Shown: positions 1-11,149 of the stretch, in pieces
Layout: each line of letters begins with the position of its first letter
How positions within the stretch are numbered: the first letter of the stretch is position 1
From: Flavobacterium sp. 1355
GTDB taxonomy: Bacteria > Bacteroidota > Bacteroidia > Flavobacteriales > Flavobacteriaceae
Direction of reading: 5' to 3'
NCBI RefSeq assembly: GCF_017833415.1
Contig: NZ_JAFICC010000005.1
Location: 1 to 64,000, forward strand
Length of the DNA stretch: 64,000 nt
Position numbers and translations under genes: made by a program
The notes under the pieces: generated by a model
Database searches by the model: none
What the model was told of the DNA's origin: nothing
Seen by the model: only the letters and a program-made list of their open reading frames with translations

Positions 1-238
1 AGATCCTTCCTCTGTCAGGATGACAAGATTGTGTTTAAGCTTTGTCAAAGTGTGGTATGTGCATTTTTGTCATCCTGACGGAGGAAGGATCACACTAGAA
101 GCTCCGCAAAGAAAAGAATCAATCTTTGTCGAGCTACTTATGGAGATCCTTCCTCTGTCAGGATGACAAGATTGTGTTTAAGCTTTGTCAAAGTGTGGTA
201 TGTGCATTTTTGTCATCCTGACGGAGGAAGGATCACAC
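1..238. repeat. Two direct copies of a 95-bp palindromic intergenic element
   Basis: Positions 1-95 and 144-238 carry the same 95 bases. Inside each copy, 25-nt arms (2-26 and 67-91 in the first copy) are inverted repeats of one another with a single mismatch, so each copy can fold into a long hairpin with a loop of about 40 nt. A related but diverged half-element follows near 281-313. Palindromes of this GATCCTTCC...GTCAGGATGACAA type are common dispersed intergenic repeats in flavobacteria. I see no coding potential in them. Confidence 0.85.
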
Positions 239-402
239 ACGAAAATCGATAAAGATTTGTAATTTATTATACGGAAATTCTAGTGTGATTTCTCCTTACA
301 TCGAAATAACAAATAAGAACGGCAATGCATGATTTTTAATTAATAACCTATAAAATCCTACAATAATAAGAATAATCCATGTTTTTGATGTATTAATCCA
401 TT

Positions 403-430
403 TTGAACGGTATAGGTAATTCTATTTTTG
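403..430 (+). promoter_or_regulatory. Bacteroidota sigma-A type promoter for the inositol oxygenase operon
   Basis: TTG at 403-405, a 17-nt spacer, then TATTTTTG at 423-430 fits the Bacteroidota consensus (TTG, 17-19 nt, TAnnTTTG) exactly. It lies 28 nt upstream of the ATG at 459. It probably drives the whole co-directional cluster that follows. Confidence 0.75.
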
Positions 431-458
431 TCTTATAACTTTTAAACTTTTTAGCATT

Positions 459-1337
459 ATGAAAAAGCATATAGACACAGATAATCCGTTGAATAATTTA
501 GATGAATGGGAAGATGATTTGTTATTGCGATATCCTGATCCTTCTGAAAGTACACCGGAAAAACAAAAAGAAGAATTCAGGAATTATGTCGATTCGGAAA
601 GAGTAGAAACGGTTAAGGAATTTTATAGAATAAACCATACCTATCAGACTTATGATTTTGTTTGTAATAAAGAAGCAGAATTTCTACAATTTAATAAAAA
701 AGAAATGTCAATCTGGGAAGCTGTTGAGTTTTTAAACACACTTGTAGATGACAGCGATCCAGATATTGACTTAGACCAAACACAACACCTTTTGCAGACT
801 TCTGAAGCCATTAGAGCAGACGGTCACCCGGATTGGTTTGTACTTACAGGTTTTATTCATGATTTGGGTAAAATTTTATGTTTGTTCGGAGAACCGCAGT
901 GGGCAGTTGTAGGTGATACATTTCCGGTTGGATGTGCTTATTCGGATAAGATTGTTTACTCCGATTTTTTTAAAGAAAATCCCGATTATACAGACGAAAG
1001 ATTCAATACCAAATTGGGTGTCTATACCCAAAACTGCGGATTGGAGAAAGTAAAAATGAGCTGGGGTCATGACGAATATCTGTATCAGATTATGAAAGAT
1101 TATCTTCCTGATCCTGCTTTATACATGATTCGTTATCATTCCTTTTATTCACAGCATAAAGAGAATGCTTATGCTCATCTAATGAATGAAAAAGACATAG
1201 AAATGTTTGATTGGGTAAGAAAGTTCAATCCGTATGATTTATACACTAAAGCCCCGGTTAAACCAGATGTAAAAGCATTACTTCCTTATTATAAAGAATT
1301 AGTTGCTAAATATTTGCCTGAGAAATTGAAGTTCTAG
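459..1337 (+). CDS. Inositol oxygenase (MIOX family)
   Basis: Converts myo-inositol plus O2 to D-glucuronate with a mixed-valent di-iron site in an HD-domain fold. The 292 residues match the size of animal MIOX (about 285). All six expected iron ligands can be placed: H110, H134-D135 (in FIHDLGKI), H204 (SWGHDEY), H227 (YHSFY) and D260 (NPYDLY), with spacing very close to the mouse enzyme. There is no signal peptide, so it is cytoplasmic. MIOX is mainly known from eukaryotes and is patchy in bacteria. It is the first gene of the cluster, 43 nt before the GH2 gene, and glucuronate would join the same uronate pathway as galacturonate released by the GH28. The ATG is supported by the promoter just upstream. 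Confidence 0.93.
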   Translation: MKKHIDTDNPLNNLDEWEDDLLLRYPDPSESTPEKQKEEFRNYVDSERVETVKEFYRINHTYQTYDFVCNKEAEFLQFNKKEMSIWEAVEFLNTLVDDSDPDIDLDQTQHLLQTSEAIRADGHPDWFVLTGFIHDLGKILCLFGEPQWAVVGDTFPVGCAYSDKIVYSDFFKENPDYTDERFNTKLGVYTQNCGLEKVKMSWGHDEYLYQIMKDYLPDPALYMIRYHSFYSQHKENAYAHLMNEKDIEMFDWVRKFNPYDLYTKAPVKPDVKALLPYYKELVAKYLPEKLKF

Positions 1338-1359
1338 AAATATCAAAAATTTCATTTGA

Positions 1360-4521
<3,162 letters not shown>

Positions 4522-4667
4522 AATATTCAGTTTACAGTCTCAGTATTCAGTCCCAGTTTCCACTGAAATACTGAGATTGAATACTATCAACTGACCACTG
4601 AGACTGAATACCAAATACTGAGACCAAAAACTGAACACTATCAACTGACCACTGAATACTTTAAAAA
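4522..4667. repeat. Intergenic ACTGA-rich repeat spacer
   Basis: The spacer between the GH2 and DUF5009 genes is built from reiterated variants of ACTGA, CAGT and ATACTGA in both orientations. One 19-bp unit (ACTATCAACTGACCACTGA) occurs identically at 4583-4601 and 4637-4655. No gene is visible. It sits inside an otherwise tight co-directional cluster and might fold in the mRNA. Confidence 0.7.
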
Positions 4668-5810
4668 ATGAGTAACACTACAAAAGAAAGATTAATTTCT
4701 TTAGATGCGCTTCGCGGATTTGTTATGTTTTGGATTATGAGCGGAGAACATATCATTCACGCTCTGGCAAAAGCAGCGCCAATTCCCGTTTTTATCTGGA
4801 TGTCATCGCAATTGCATCATGCAGAATGGAATGGGATTACATTTTATGATATGATTTTTCCTGTTTTTTTGTTTGTGGCAGGAGTTTCAATGCCCTATTC
4901 TTTTGAAAAGAAAATGCAGCTTGCCGGTGTAAAAACGCCGCAGGAATTACCAGGTAACGAAAAGCGAAAAATATACTTATCAATGCTCAGGAGAACCTGT
5001 ATTTTACTGGTTTTAGGTTTTGTGGTAAATGGAATATTGCGATTCGATGGTTTTGATCATACCCGTTTTGCAAGTGTTTTAGGAAGAATTGGACTGGCTT
5101 GGTTTTTTGCCGGAATCATCTATTTAAATTTTAACATTAAAAAACAATTAATCTGGTTCTTCGGTATTTTGATTGGCTATTATGCCGCAATGAAATGGAT
5201 TCCTGTTCCGGAGTTTGGTGCAGGAGTTTTGACCAAAGAAGGATCACTCGAAGGCTATATTGACCGTCTGTTTTTACCAGGCAGGCTGCACAGTACTGTT
5301 TATGATCCGGAAGGAATATTTTCAACTATACCTGCTATTGCTACAGCATTATTAGGTGTTTTTACAGGAACATTTTTAAAAGCAAAATATTCTTTTTCTA
5401 TAAAAGTAAAATTGCTTTTAATGACTCTTACAGCAGTTGTTCTGATTATTGCAGGTTTGATATGGGATATTAATTTCCCAATCAATAAACATTTATGGAC
5501 GAGTTCATTTGTATGTTTTGTTGGAGGATTTAGTATTTTGTTTTTTGTCTTTTTTTATTTGATAATTGATTTTTTCGGATTCCATAAATGGGCATTTCCT
5601 TTAATCTTAATCGGTTCAAATTCTATTTTAATTTACATCGCTGCCGAAGGTTTAGTAGATTTTAAACACACAGCAAATTATGTTTTTGGCGGACTTATAA
5701 ATTTTACGCCGCTTGTATGGCAGCCTTTTTTTGCAGCATTGTCTGTAACCTTTGTACAGCTTATTTTACTTTACTTTCTATATAAAAGAAAATGGTTTCT
5801 GAAAATTTAA
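4668..5810 (+). CDS. DUF5009/NagX-type multi-pass membrane acyltransferase
   Basis: A 380-residue integral membrane protein with about ten hydrophobic segments. It begins with the RLISLDALRGFVMFWI signature of the COG4299 family (DUF5009; related to eukaryotic heparan-alpha-glucosaminide N-acetyltransferase), followed by the charged GEHIIH loop that in this family carries the catalytic histidine region. Family members are thought to move acetyl groups from cytosolic acetyl-CoA to sugars across the inner membrane. In carbohydrate clusters of Bacteroidota they commonly sit beside an SSS transporter, as here. The acceptor is unknown; an acetylated sugar from pectin is one possibility. Confidence 0.8.
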   Translation: MSNTTKERLISLDALRGFVMFWIMSGEHIIHALAKAAPIPVFIWMSSQLHHAEWNGITFYDMIFPVFLFVAGVSMPYSFEKKMQLAGVKTPQELPGNEKRKIYLSMLRRTCILLVLGFVVNGILRFDGFDHTRFASVLGRIGLAWFFAGIIYLNFNIKKQLIWFFGILIGYYAAMKWIPVPEFGAGVLTKEGSLEGYIDRLFLPGRLHSTVYDPEGIFSTIPAIATALLGVFTGTFLKAKYSFSIKVKLLLMTLTAVVLIIAGLIWDINFPINKHLWTSSFVCFVGGFSILFFVFFYLIIDFFGFHKWAFPLILIGSNSILIYIAAEGLVDFKHTANYVFGGLINFTPLVWQPFFAALSVTFVQLILLYFLYKRKWFLKI

Positions 5811-5867
5811 GAGAAATGAAGTTTTAAAATACATTTTACTATCTAACCAAACAATAACCACACTATT

Positions 5868-7505
5868 ATGAATGTATTACAAACCGCAGATTACATTGTT
5901 TTCTTTATTTACTTTGTCATAGTTACGGCTTATGGAATGTATATTTACAGAAGCAAGAAAACCGCAGCAACAAGTTCCAATGAATATTTTTTGGCTGAAG
6001 GATCACTTACCTGGTGGGCAATTGGAGCATCGCTGATCGCTTCTAATATTTCAGCAGAACATTTTATTGGTATGAGCGGTTCTGGTTTCGCCATCGGATT
6101 GGCCATTGCTTCTTACGAATGGATGTCTGCCGCCACATTAATTATCGTGGCGATGTTTATTTTACCCATTTATCTTAAAAATAAGATATTTACCATGCCG
6201 CAGTTTCTGGCCAAAAGATACAGCGGAACAGTAAGTACTATTATGGCCATTATCTGGCTTTTAATCTATGTGTTTGTAAATCTTACTTCTATCATTTATT
6301 TAGGTGCTTTGGCTATTTCGTCAATTGCCCCCGTAAGCTTTCAGTTTTGCGTTATTGCGCTAAGTTTATTTTCGGTTATTGTTACTTTAGGCGGAATGAA
6401 AGTAATCGGATACACCGATATGTTTCAGGTTATAGTCTTAATTCTAGGCGGATTAGTAACAACTTATTTGGCATTGACTTTACTTTCAGATCAGTTTGGT
6501 TTTGGAAAAGATATTCTAAAAGGACTCGCAATTATTGCAGATGAAGCGCCCGGGCATTTACACATGATATTAGAGAAGTCAAATCCGCATTATACTGAAC
6601 TGCCGGGAATGTCTGTTTTGATCGGAGGTATGTTAATCAATAATCTGGCGTATTGGGGATGCAATCAATATATTGTGCAACGAGCTTTAGGAGCCGATTT
6701 AAAAACAGCCCGTAAAGGAATTTTATTTGCTGCTTTTCTAAAATTATTAGTTCCAATTATTGCTGTTTTACCAGGAATCGCGATGTTCGTGATGCATTCA
6801 AACGGAATGTTTCAACAGGAAATGGTAGATGCTACAGGAGTTTTAAAACCAGATCAGGCTTATCCAACTTTAATGAATTTACTTCCTGCAGGATTAAAAG
6901 GTGTAGCTTTAGCCGCTTTGACTGCGGCAATCGTAGCTTCCTTAGCAGGAAAAGCCAATAGTATTTCGACTATTTTTTCTTTAGATATTTATAAAAAATA
7001 TTTCAATTCGCAGGCATCAGAAAAAAAACTGGTACGTACCGGAAGATGGTGCGTGGTTGTTTGTATGATAATTGCTGCTATTGTAGCGCCGGCATTAAAA
7101 TCGTTAGATCAGGCCTATCAGTTTATACAAGAATATGTGGGCTTCTTTTCACCTGGCGTTTTAGCGGTTTTCTTACTGGGAATGTTCTGGAAAAAAACAA
7201 CACCATTAGCCGGACTTGCAGGTGCATTGTTAACAGTGCCGCTTGCTGCTATATTGAAATTCCTGCCGATGTGGACAGATGGTGCTTTTCCTGATTATCC
7301 TTTCTTAGACCGAATGACTATTGTTTTCTTTTTAATTGTGTTTATAATGGTTGGTCTTAGTCTGGCAAAACCAGTTTCTGAAGAAGAGGCTGAAATACAT
7401 AAAATAGAAGTCGATAATTCGATGTTTAAAGTTTCTTCAGAGTTTATTGTAGGATCATTTATTATCTGCGGAATATTAGTGGCTTTATATACCGTTTTTT
7501 GGTAA
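5868..7505 (+). CDS. SSS-family sodium/solute symporter (SGLT-like)
   Basis: A 545-residue inner-membrane symporter with about 13-14 membrane spans. The first spans carry NISAEHFIGMSGSG (residues 60-73), which closely resembles the sodium/sugar-site motif of SGLT transporters. It probably imports a monosaccharide, or myo-inositol, with sodium. In this cluster it would bring in sugars released by the exported glycosidases, or the inositol used by the oxygenase; the SMIT branch of this family carries inositol. It follows the DUF5009 gene by 57 nt and is probably co-transcribed. The substrate is inferred from context only. Confidence 0.88.
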   Translation: MNVLQTADYIVFFIYFVIVTAYGMYIYRSKKTAATSSNEYFLAEGSLTWWAIGASLIASNISAEHFIGMSGSGFAIGLAIASYEWMSAATLIIVAMFILPIYLKNKIFTMPQFLAKRYSGTVSTIMAIIWLLIYVFVNLTSIIYLGALAISSIAPVSFQFCVIALSLFSVIVTLGGMKVIGYTDMFQVIVLILGGLVTTYLALTLLSDQFGFGKDILKGLAIIADEAPGHLHMILEKSNPHYTELPGMSVLIGGMLINNLAYWGCNQYIVQRALGADLKTARKGILFAAFLKLLVPIIAVLPGIAMFVMHSNGMFQQEMVDATGVLKPDQAYPTLMNLLPAGLKGVALAALTAAIVASLAGKANSISTIFSLDIYKKYFNSQASEKKLVRTGRWCVVVCMIIAAIVAPALKSLDQAYQFIQEYVGFFSPGVLAVFLLGMFWKKTTPLAGLAGALLTVPLAAILKFLPMWTDGAFPDYPFLDRMTIVFFLIVFIMVGLSLAKPVSEEEAEIHKIEVDNSMFKVSSEFIVGSFIICGILVALYTVFW

Positions 7506-7514
7506 TTTTTATTT

Positions 7515-7649
7515 TGCCACAAAGACACAAAGGCTCAAAGTTTATTTAAAAAGAATAAATTGAAAATTGCTTGCAAAGAATTGAAGGCGCAAAGTTTATT
7601 GAAAGAAACTGTAGAGAAAAAAGCTTAGCGACTTAGTGTCTTTGTGGCA
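7515..7649. repeat. Intergenic inverted repeat (CCACAAAGACAC type)
   Basis: TGCCACAAAGACAC at 7515-7528 is the exact reverse complement of 7636-7649, and similarity extends inward with mismatches. A third partial unit (GGCGCAAAGTTTATT) lies near 7586-7600. This is a dispersed flavobacterial intergenic repeat. The right arm begins with GTG in frame with the GH28 gene and so creates a spurious ten-residue N-terminal extension. Confidence 0.75.
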
Positions 7650-7665
7650 TAAAAAACAAAAAGTA

Positions 7666-9105
7666 ATGAAAAAGAAATCTATAATCGCGATCCTAATTTT
7701 TTGCATATCCTTAACCGTTACGGCACAGAATATTTACGACGTTAAAAAATACGGGGCCAAAGGAGACGGAAAAACCAATGATGCCGCAGCCATTCAAAAA
7801 GCAATTGACGCCTGCACTAAAACGGGCGGAAGAGTTTTAATCCCCGCACCGTTTACCTTTTTAGCCGGACCAATTGATGTAAAATCAAAAGTAGAGCTGC
7901 ATATCGAAGCCGGAGCGAAATTATTGGCAAGTCCGGATGAAAAATTATACACAAAAAGCGCTTTCAGAACCAATCCGGGCGAAGGGACAATTTGGATTGG
8001 AGGAGAAAATGTAGAGGATTTTACCATTAGCGGAAACGGAAAAATAGATGGAAACGGAATTTCTTTTATGGGAGAAGAACTGGAAGATTCTTATGTTTTA
8101 AAACCTTTTAATGTTTTAGATCCAAGACCGCATGTGTTGACCATTATTGGTGGAAAAAATATCAGAATCAAAGATGTTCATATCGGAAATTCGGCATATT
8201 GGACTATTCATTTGGTTGGCTGTAATGATGTTGTTATTAGCGGTATTACTTTGTTGAACAGCTTAAAAGTGCGTAATAGTGACGGTATCGATTTGGATCA
8301 TTCGAAAAATGTGAGAATCAGCGATTGTTATATTGAAAGCGGCGATGATTGTATTTGTTTGAAAAACAGAAGAGAATTTGAAGAATTTGGAGCCTGTGAA
8401 AACATTACGGTGACCAATTGTACAATGACGAGCAGCAGCTGCGCCATCAAAATTGGTTCAGAAAACATGGATGCGATTAGACAAGTGGTTTTCAATAATT
8501 GTATCATTAAAAACAGCAATCGCGCGTTGGGAATTCAAAATCGAGATGAAGGAACAGTAAGCGATGTTATTTTCTCTAATATTATTATTGAAGGTAAATT
8601 GACTACGGATACCTGGTGGGGAAAAGCAGAGCCCATTTATGTAACAGCTTTTAGCAGAGCAAAAGGAAATCATAAAGATGCCAACTGGCGTTTTCCAAAA
8701 GGAGCAACAGAAGGAAAAGTAGGCGAAATAAAAAATATCTATTTTTCTAATATTCAATGTACAGGAGAGAACGGTGTGTTTGTAAGTGGAGAATCAAAAG
8801 ATAAAATCAAGAATATTGTTTTTGATAATGTGAGTGTTTTTATTGATAAAACAACTTCTTTTCCTGGAGGAGTGTATGACAGACGCCCCTCTAATGTAGA
8901 AGGTTTTGTAAAAGGAAGTACTTCGGGGTTCTATTTTGATTCGGCAGAACGTATCAAAGTGCAGAATTGTACCGTACAATGGGGAAAAAATAAACCGGAA
9001 TATTTTAAATACGCGATCGAAAGTAAAAATGTAGATGATTTAATTGTAACAAATTTAGACGGACAATCAGCTTTTCCTGCTAAATTAGAGGCAGTAAAAA
9101 AATAA
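7666..9105 (+). CDS. GH28 family glycoside hydrolase (polygalacturonase-like)
   Basis: A 479-residue right-handed beta-helix enzyme of the pectin-depolymerising GH28 family with a clear signal peptide (ends ISLTVTAQ). The ATG at 7666 is chosen because the upstream in-frame GTG at 7636 lies inside a dispersed repeat and would bury the signal peptide. The catalytic aspartates are present as D206 (NSDGID) and D227-D228 (SGDDC), with the same 21/22-residue spacing as fungal polygalacturonase II. The usual GHG histidine aligns with C259 (SSSCAIKIGS) and the RIK motif is not seen, as in divergent bacterial exo-acting or rhamnogalacturonan-type members. Substrate is therefore galacturonate-containing pectin, precise linkage unknown. 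Confidence 0.88.
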   Translation: MKKKSIIAILIFCISLTVTAQNIYDVKKYGAKGDGKTNDAAAIQKAIDACTKTGGRVLIPAPFTFLAGPIDVKSKVELHIEAGAKLLASPDEKLYTKSAFRTNPGEGTIWIGGENVEDFTISGNGKIDGNGISFMGEELEDSYVLKPFNVLDPRPHVLTIIGGKNIRIKDVHIGNSAYWTIHLVGCNDVVISGITLLNSLKVRNSDGIDLDHSKNVRISDCYIESGDDCICLKNRREFEEFGACENITVTNCTMTSSSCAIKIGSENMDAIRQVVFNNCIIKNSNRALGIQNRDEGTVSDVIFSNIIIEGKLTTDTWWGKAEPIYVTAFSRAKGNHKDANWRFPKGATEGKVGEIKNIYFSNIQCTGENGVFVSGESKDKIKNIVFDNVSVFIDKTTSFPGGVYDRRPSNVEGFVKGSTSGFYFDSAERIKVQNCTVQWGKNKPEYFKYAIESKNVDDLIVTNLDGQSAFPAKLEAVKK

Positions 9106-9125
9106 TTCCTTCCATTCCAAAAACT

Positions 9126-11102
9126 ATGAAAAATAATATCCTTAGAACATTTACCATTTGTATGCTTTTAAGCAGTTTTTATGTAAATGCTCAAAAAACA
9201 ATTTTAGAAGTTGATGCCTCAAAAACCATTACTAAAATCCAGCCAACCATGTTCGGTTTGTTTTTTGAAGATATCAATTTTGCTGCAGATGGAGGATTAT
9301 ATGCCGAATTGATTAAAAACAGGTCTTTTGAATTTGATAAACCTTTGATGGGATGGGAACAGCCCAATACAAAAAGATCTTCTTTGAATAAGGAATCGGG
9401 GAGTGCAGCGCCTATCAAAACCGAGACATATAATACTGTTTTTTGCAGAGTAGAAATCAATAATGCTAAGGGTTACGCTTTAATAAATGAAGGCTTCAGG
9501 GGAATGGGAGTCAAAAAGGAGGCAAAATATAACCTTTCGTTAAAAGCAGCCAATCACAATTTAGCAATCCAAAAGATTATAATTCAGCTTATTAATAAAG
9601 ACCAAAAAGTGATTGGAGAAACGAGCATTGTTCCAAAATCAGATCAATGGACGAATTATACATCGCAAATTACAGCGACTCAAACGGAAGCAAAAGCAAA
9701 GCTCAAAATAACTTTTGAAGGAACAGGAACAATAGATTTAGATATGATTTCACTGTTTCCGGAAGATACCTGGAAGAACAGAAAAAACGGACTTCGTAAA
9801 GATTTGGTACAACTTTTATATGATATGAAACCTGGATTTTTACGTTTTCCCGGAGGTTGTATTGTTGAAGGAAGAACATTGTCTGATCGTTATCAATGGA
9901 AAAAATCAGTTGGAAATGTAGACGATAGAGAAACAAAGATGAACCGTTGGAATGTAGAATTCAACCATAAACAAACTCCAGATTATTTTCAAAGTTTTGG
10001 ATTGGGATTTTTTGAGTATTTCCAGCTCTCAGAAGATATTGGAGCAGAACCGCTTCCAATTTTAAGCTGCGGAATGGCCTGCCAGTACAATACAGGCGAA
10101 TTGGCCCCCATAAACGAACTCGATCCTTATGTACAGGATGCTTTAGATTTAATTGAATTTGCCAATGGTGCCGTTACGACCACTTGGGGGAAAATACGTT
10201 CCGATATGGGACATCCAAAACCATTTAATCTAAAATATATTGGAGTTGGAAACGAACAATGGGGACCAGATTATATTGACAGATATAAAGTTTTTGAAAA
10301 AGCAATTAAAGCAAAATATCCAAATATCATAATTGTTTCCGGAAGCGGGCCTTCTCCTGCAGGCGAACATTTTGATTTTGCTATGCAAGAACTTAAAAAA
10401 CTAAATGCAGAATTGGTAGACGAACATTATTACGAAAACCCAAAATGGTTTAGAGAAAACGCAGGACGTTATGATAACTACGACAGAAAAGGCCCAAAAA
10501 TATTTGCAGGAGAATATGCCGCACAAAGTGTTTCGGGCGCCAATCCGAATAACAGAAATAATTGGGAATGTGCTTTTTCTGAAGCCGCTTTTATGACTGG
10601 GTTAGAAAGAAATGCAGAAGTAGTTCATTTGACTTCTTACGCACCTTTAATGGCGCACGAAGATGCCTGGCAATGGACTCCTGATATGATTTGGTTTAAT
10701 AATCTTGAATCTTACGGTTCAGCCAATTATTATGTTCAGCAGTTATTTTCAACTAATAAAGGAACAGATTTGTTAAGTATTACCAAAGATGGAAAAGCTT
10801 TAACGGGACAAAATAGTTTATATGCTTCTGCAGTAAAAGATGTGAATAGCAATGAAATAATTGTGAAATTGGTAAATACAGCTACAACAGCACAAGATAT
10901 TAGCATTGATTTAAAAGGAGCAAAATTAGGATCAAAAGGCACGATTACTAGACTTGCAAGCTCAAATACACAAGATGAAAATACTTTTGCAGATCCCAAA
11001 AAGATAACTCCGAAACAAACTGAGTATAAAATAACAAAAGGAAATCAGCAATTAAATCTTCCGGCTTATTCGGTAACCGTTTTAAAACTGAAGATTATTT
11101 AA
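9126..11102 (+). CDS. GH51 alpha-L-arabinofuranosidase
   Basis: Removes terminal alpha-L-arabinofuranose from arabinan or arabinogalactan side chains. The 658 residues have a signal peptide ending SSFYVNAQ, an N-terminal beta-sandwich/CBM-like segment (about 50-220), the TIM barrel, and a C-terminal beta-sandwich domain. The acid/base is E377 (GNEQWG) and the nucleophile E463 (FAGEYAA). It lies 20 nt after the GH28 gene and 47 nt before the GH95 gene, so co-transcription is very likely. Confidence 0.92.
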   Translation: MKNNILRTFTICMLLSSFYVNAQKTILEVDASKTITKIQPTMFGLFFEDINFAADGGLYAELIKNRSFEFDKPLMGWEQPNTKRSSLNKESGSAAPIKTETYNTVFCRVEINNAKGYALINEGFRGMGVKKEAKYNLSLKAANHNLAIQKIIIQLINKDQKVIGETSIVPKSDQWTNYTSQITATQTEAKAKLKITFEGTGTIDLDMISLFPEDTWKNRKNGLRKDLVQLLYDMKPGFLRFPGGCIVEGRTLSDRYQWKKSVGNVDDRETKMNRWNVEFNHKQTPDYFQSFGLGFFEYFQLSEDIGAEPLPILSCGMACQYNTGELAPINELDPYVQDALDLIEFANGAVTTTWGKIRSDMGHPKPFNLKYIGVGNEQWGPDYIDRYKVFEKAIKAKYPNIIIVSGSGPSPAGEHFDFAMQELKKLNAELVDEHYYENPKWFRENAGRYDNYDRKGPKIFAGEYAAQSVSGANPNNRNNWECAFSEAAFMTGLERNAEVVHLTSYAPLMAHEDAWQWTPDMIWFNNLESYGSANYYVQQLFSTNKGTDLLSITKDGKALTGQNSLYASAVKDVNSNEIIVKLVNTATTAQDISIDLKGAKLGSKGTITRLASSNTQDENTFADPKKITPKQTEYKITKGNQQLNLPAYSVTVLKLKII

Positions 11103-11149
11103 TAATTTCATTGGCTTAGAAAATAATTTTCAATCTAAAATTAAAAAAG

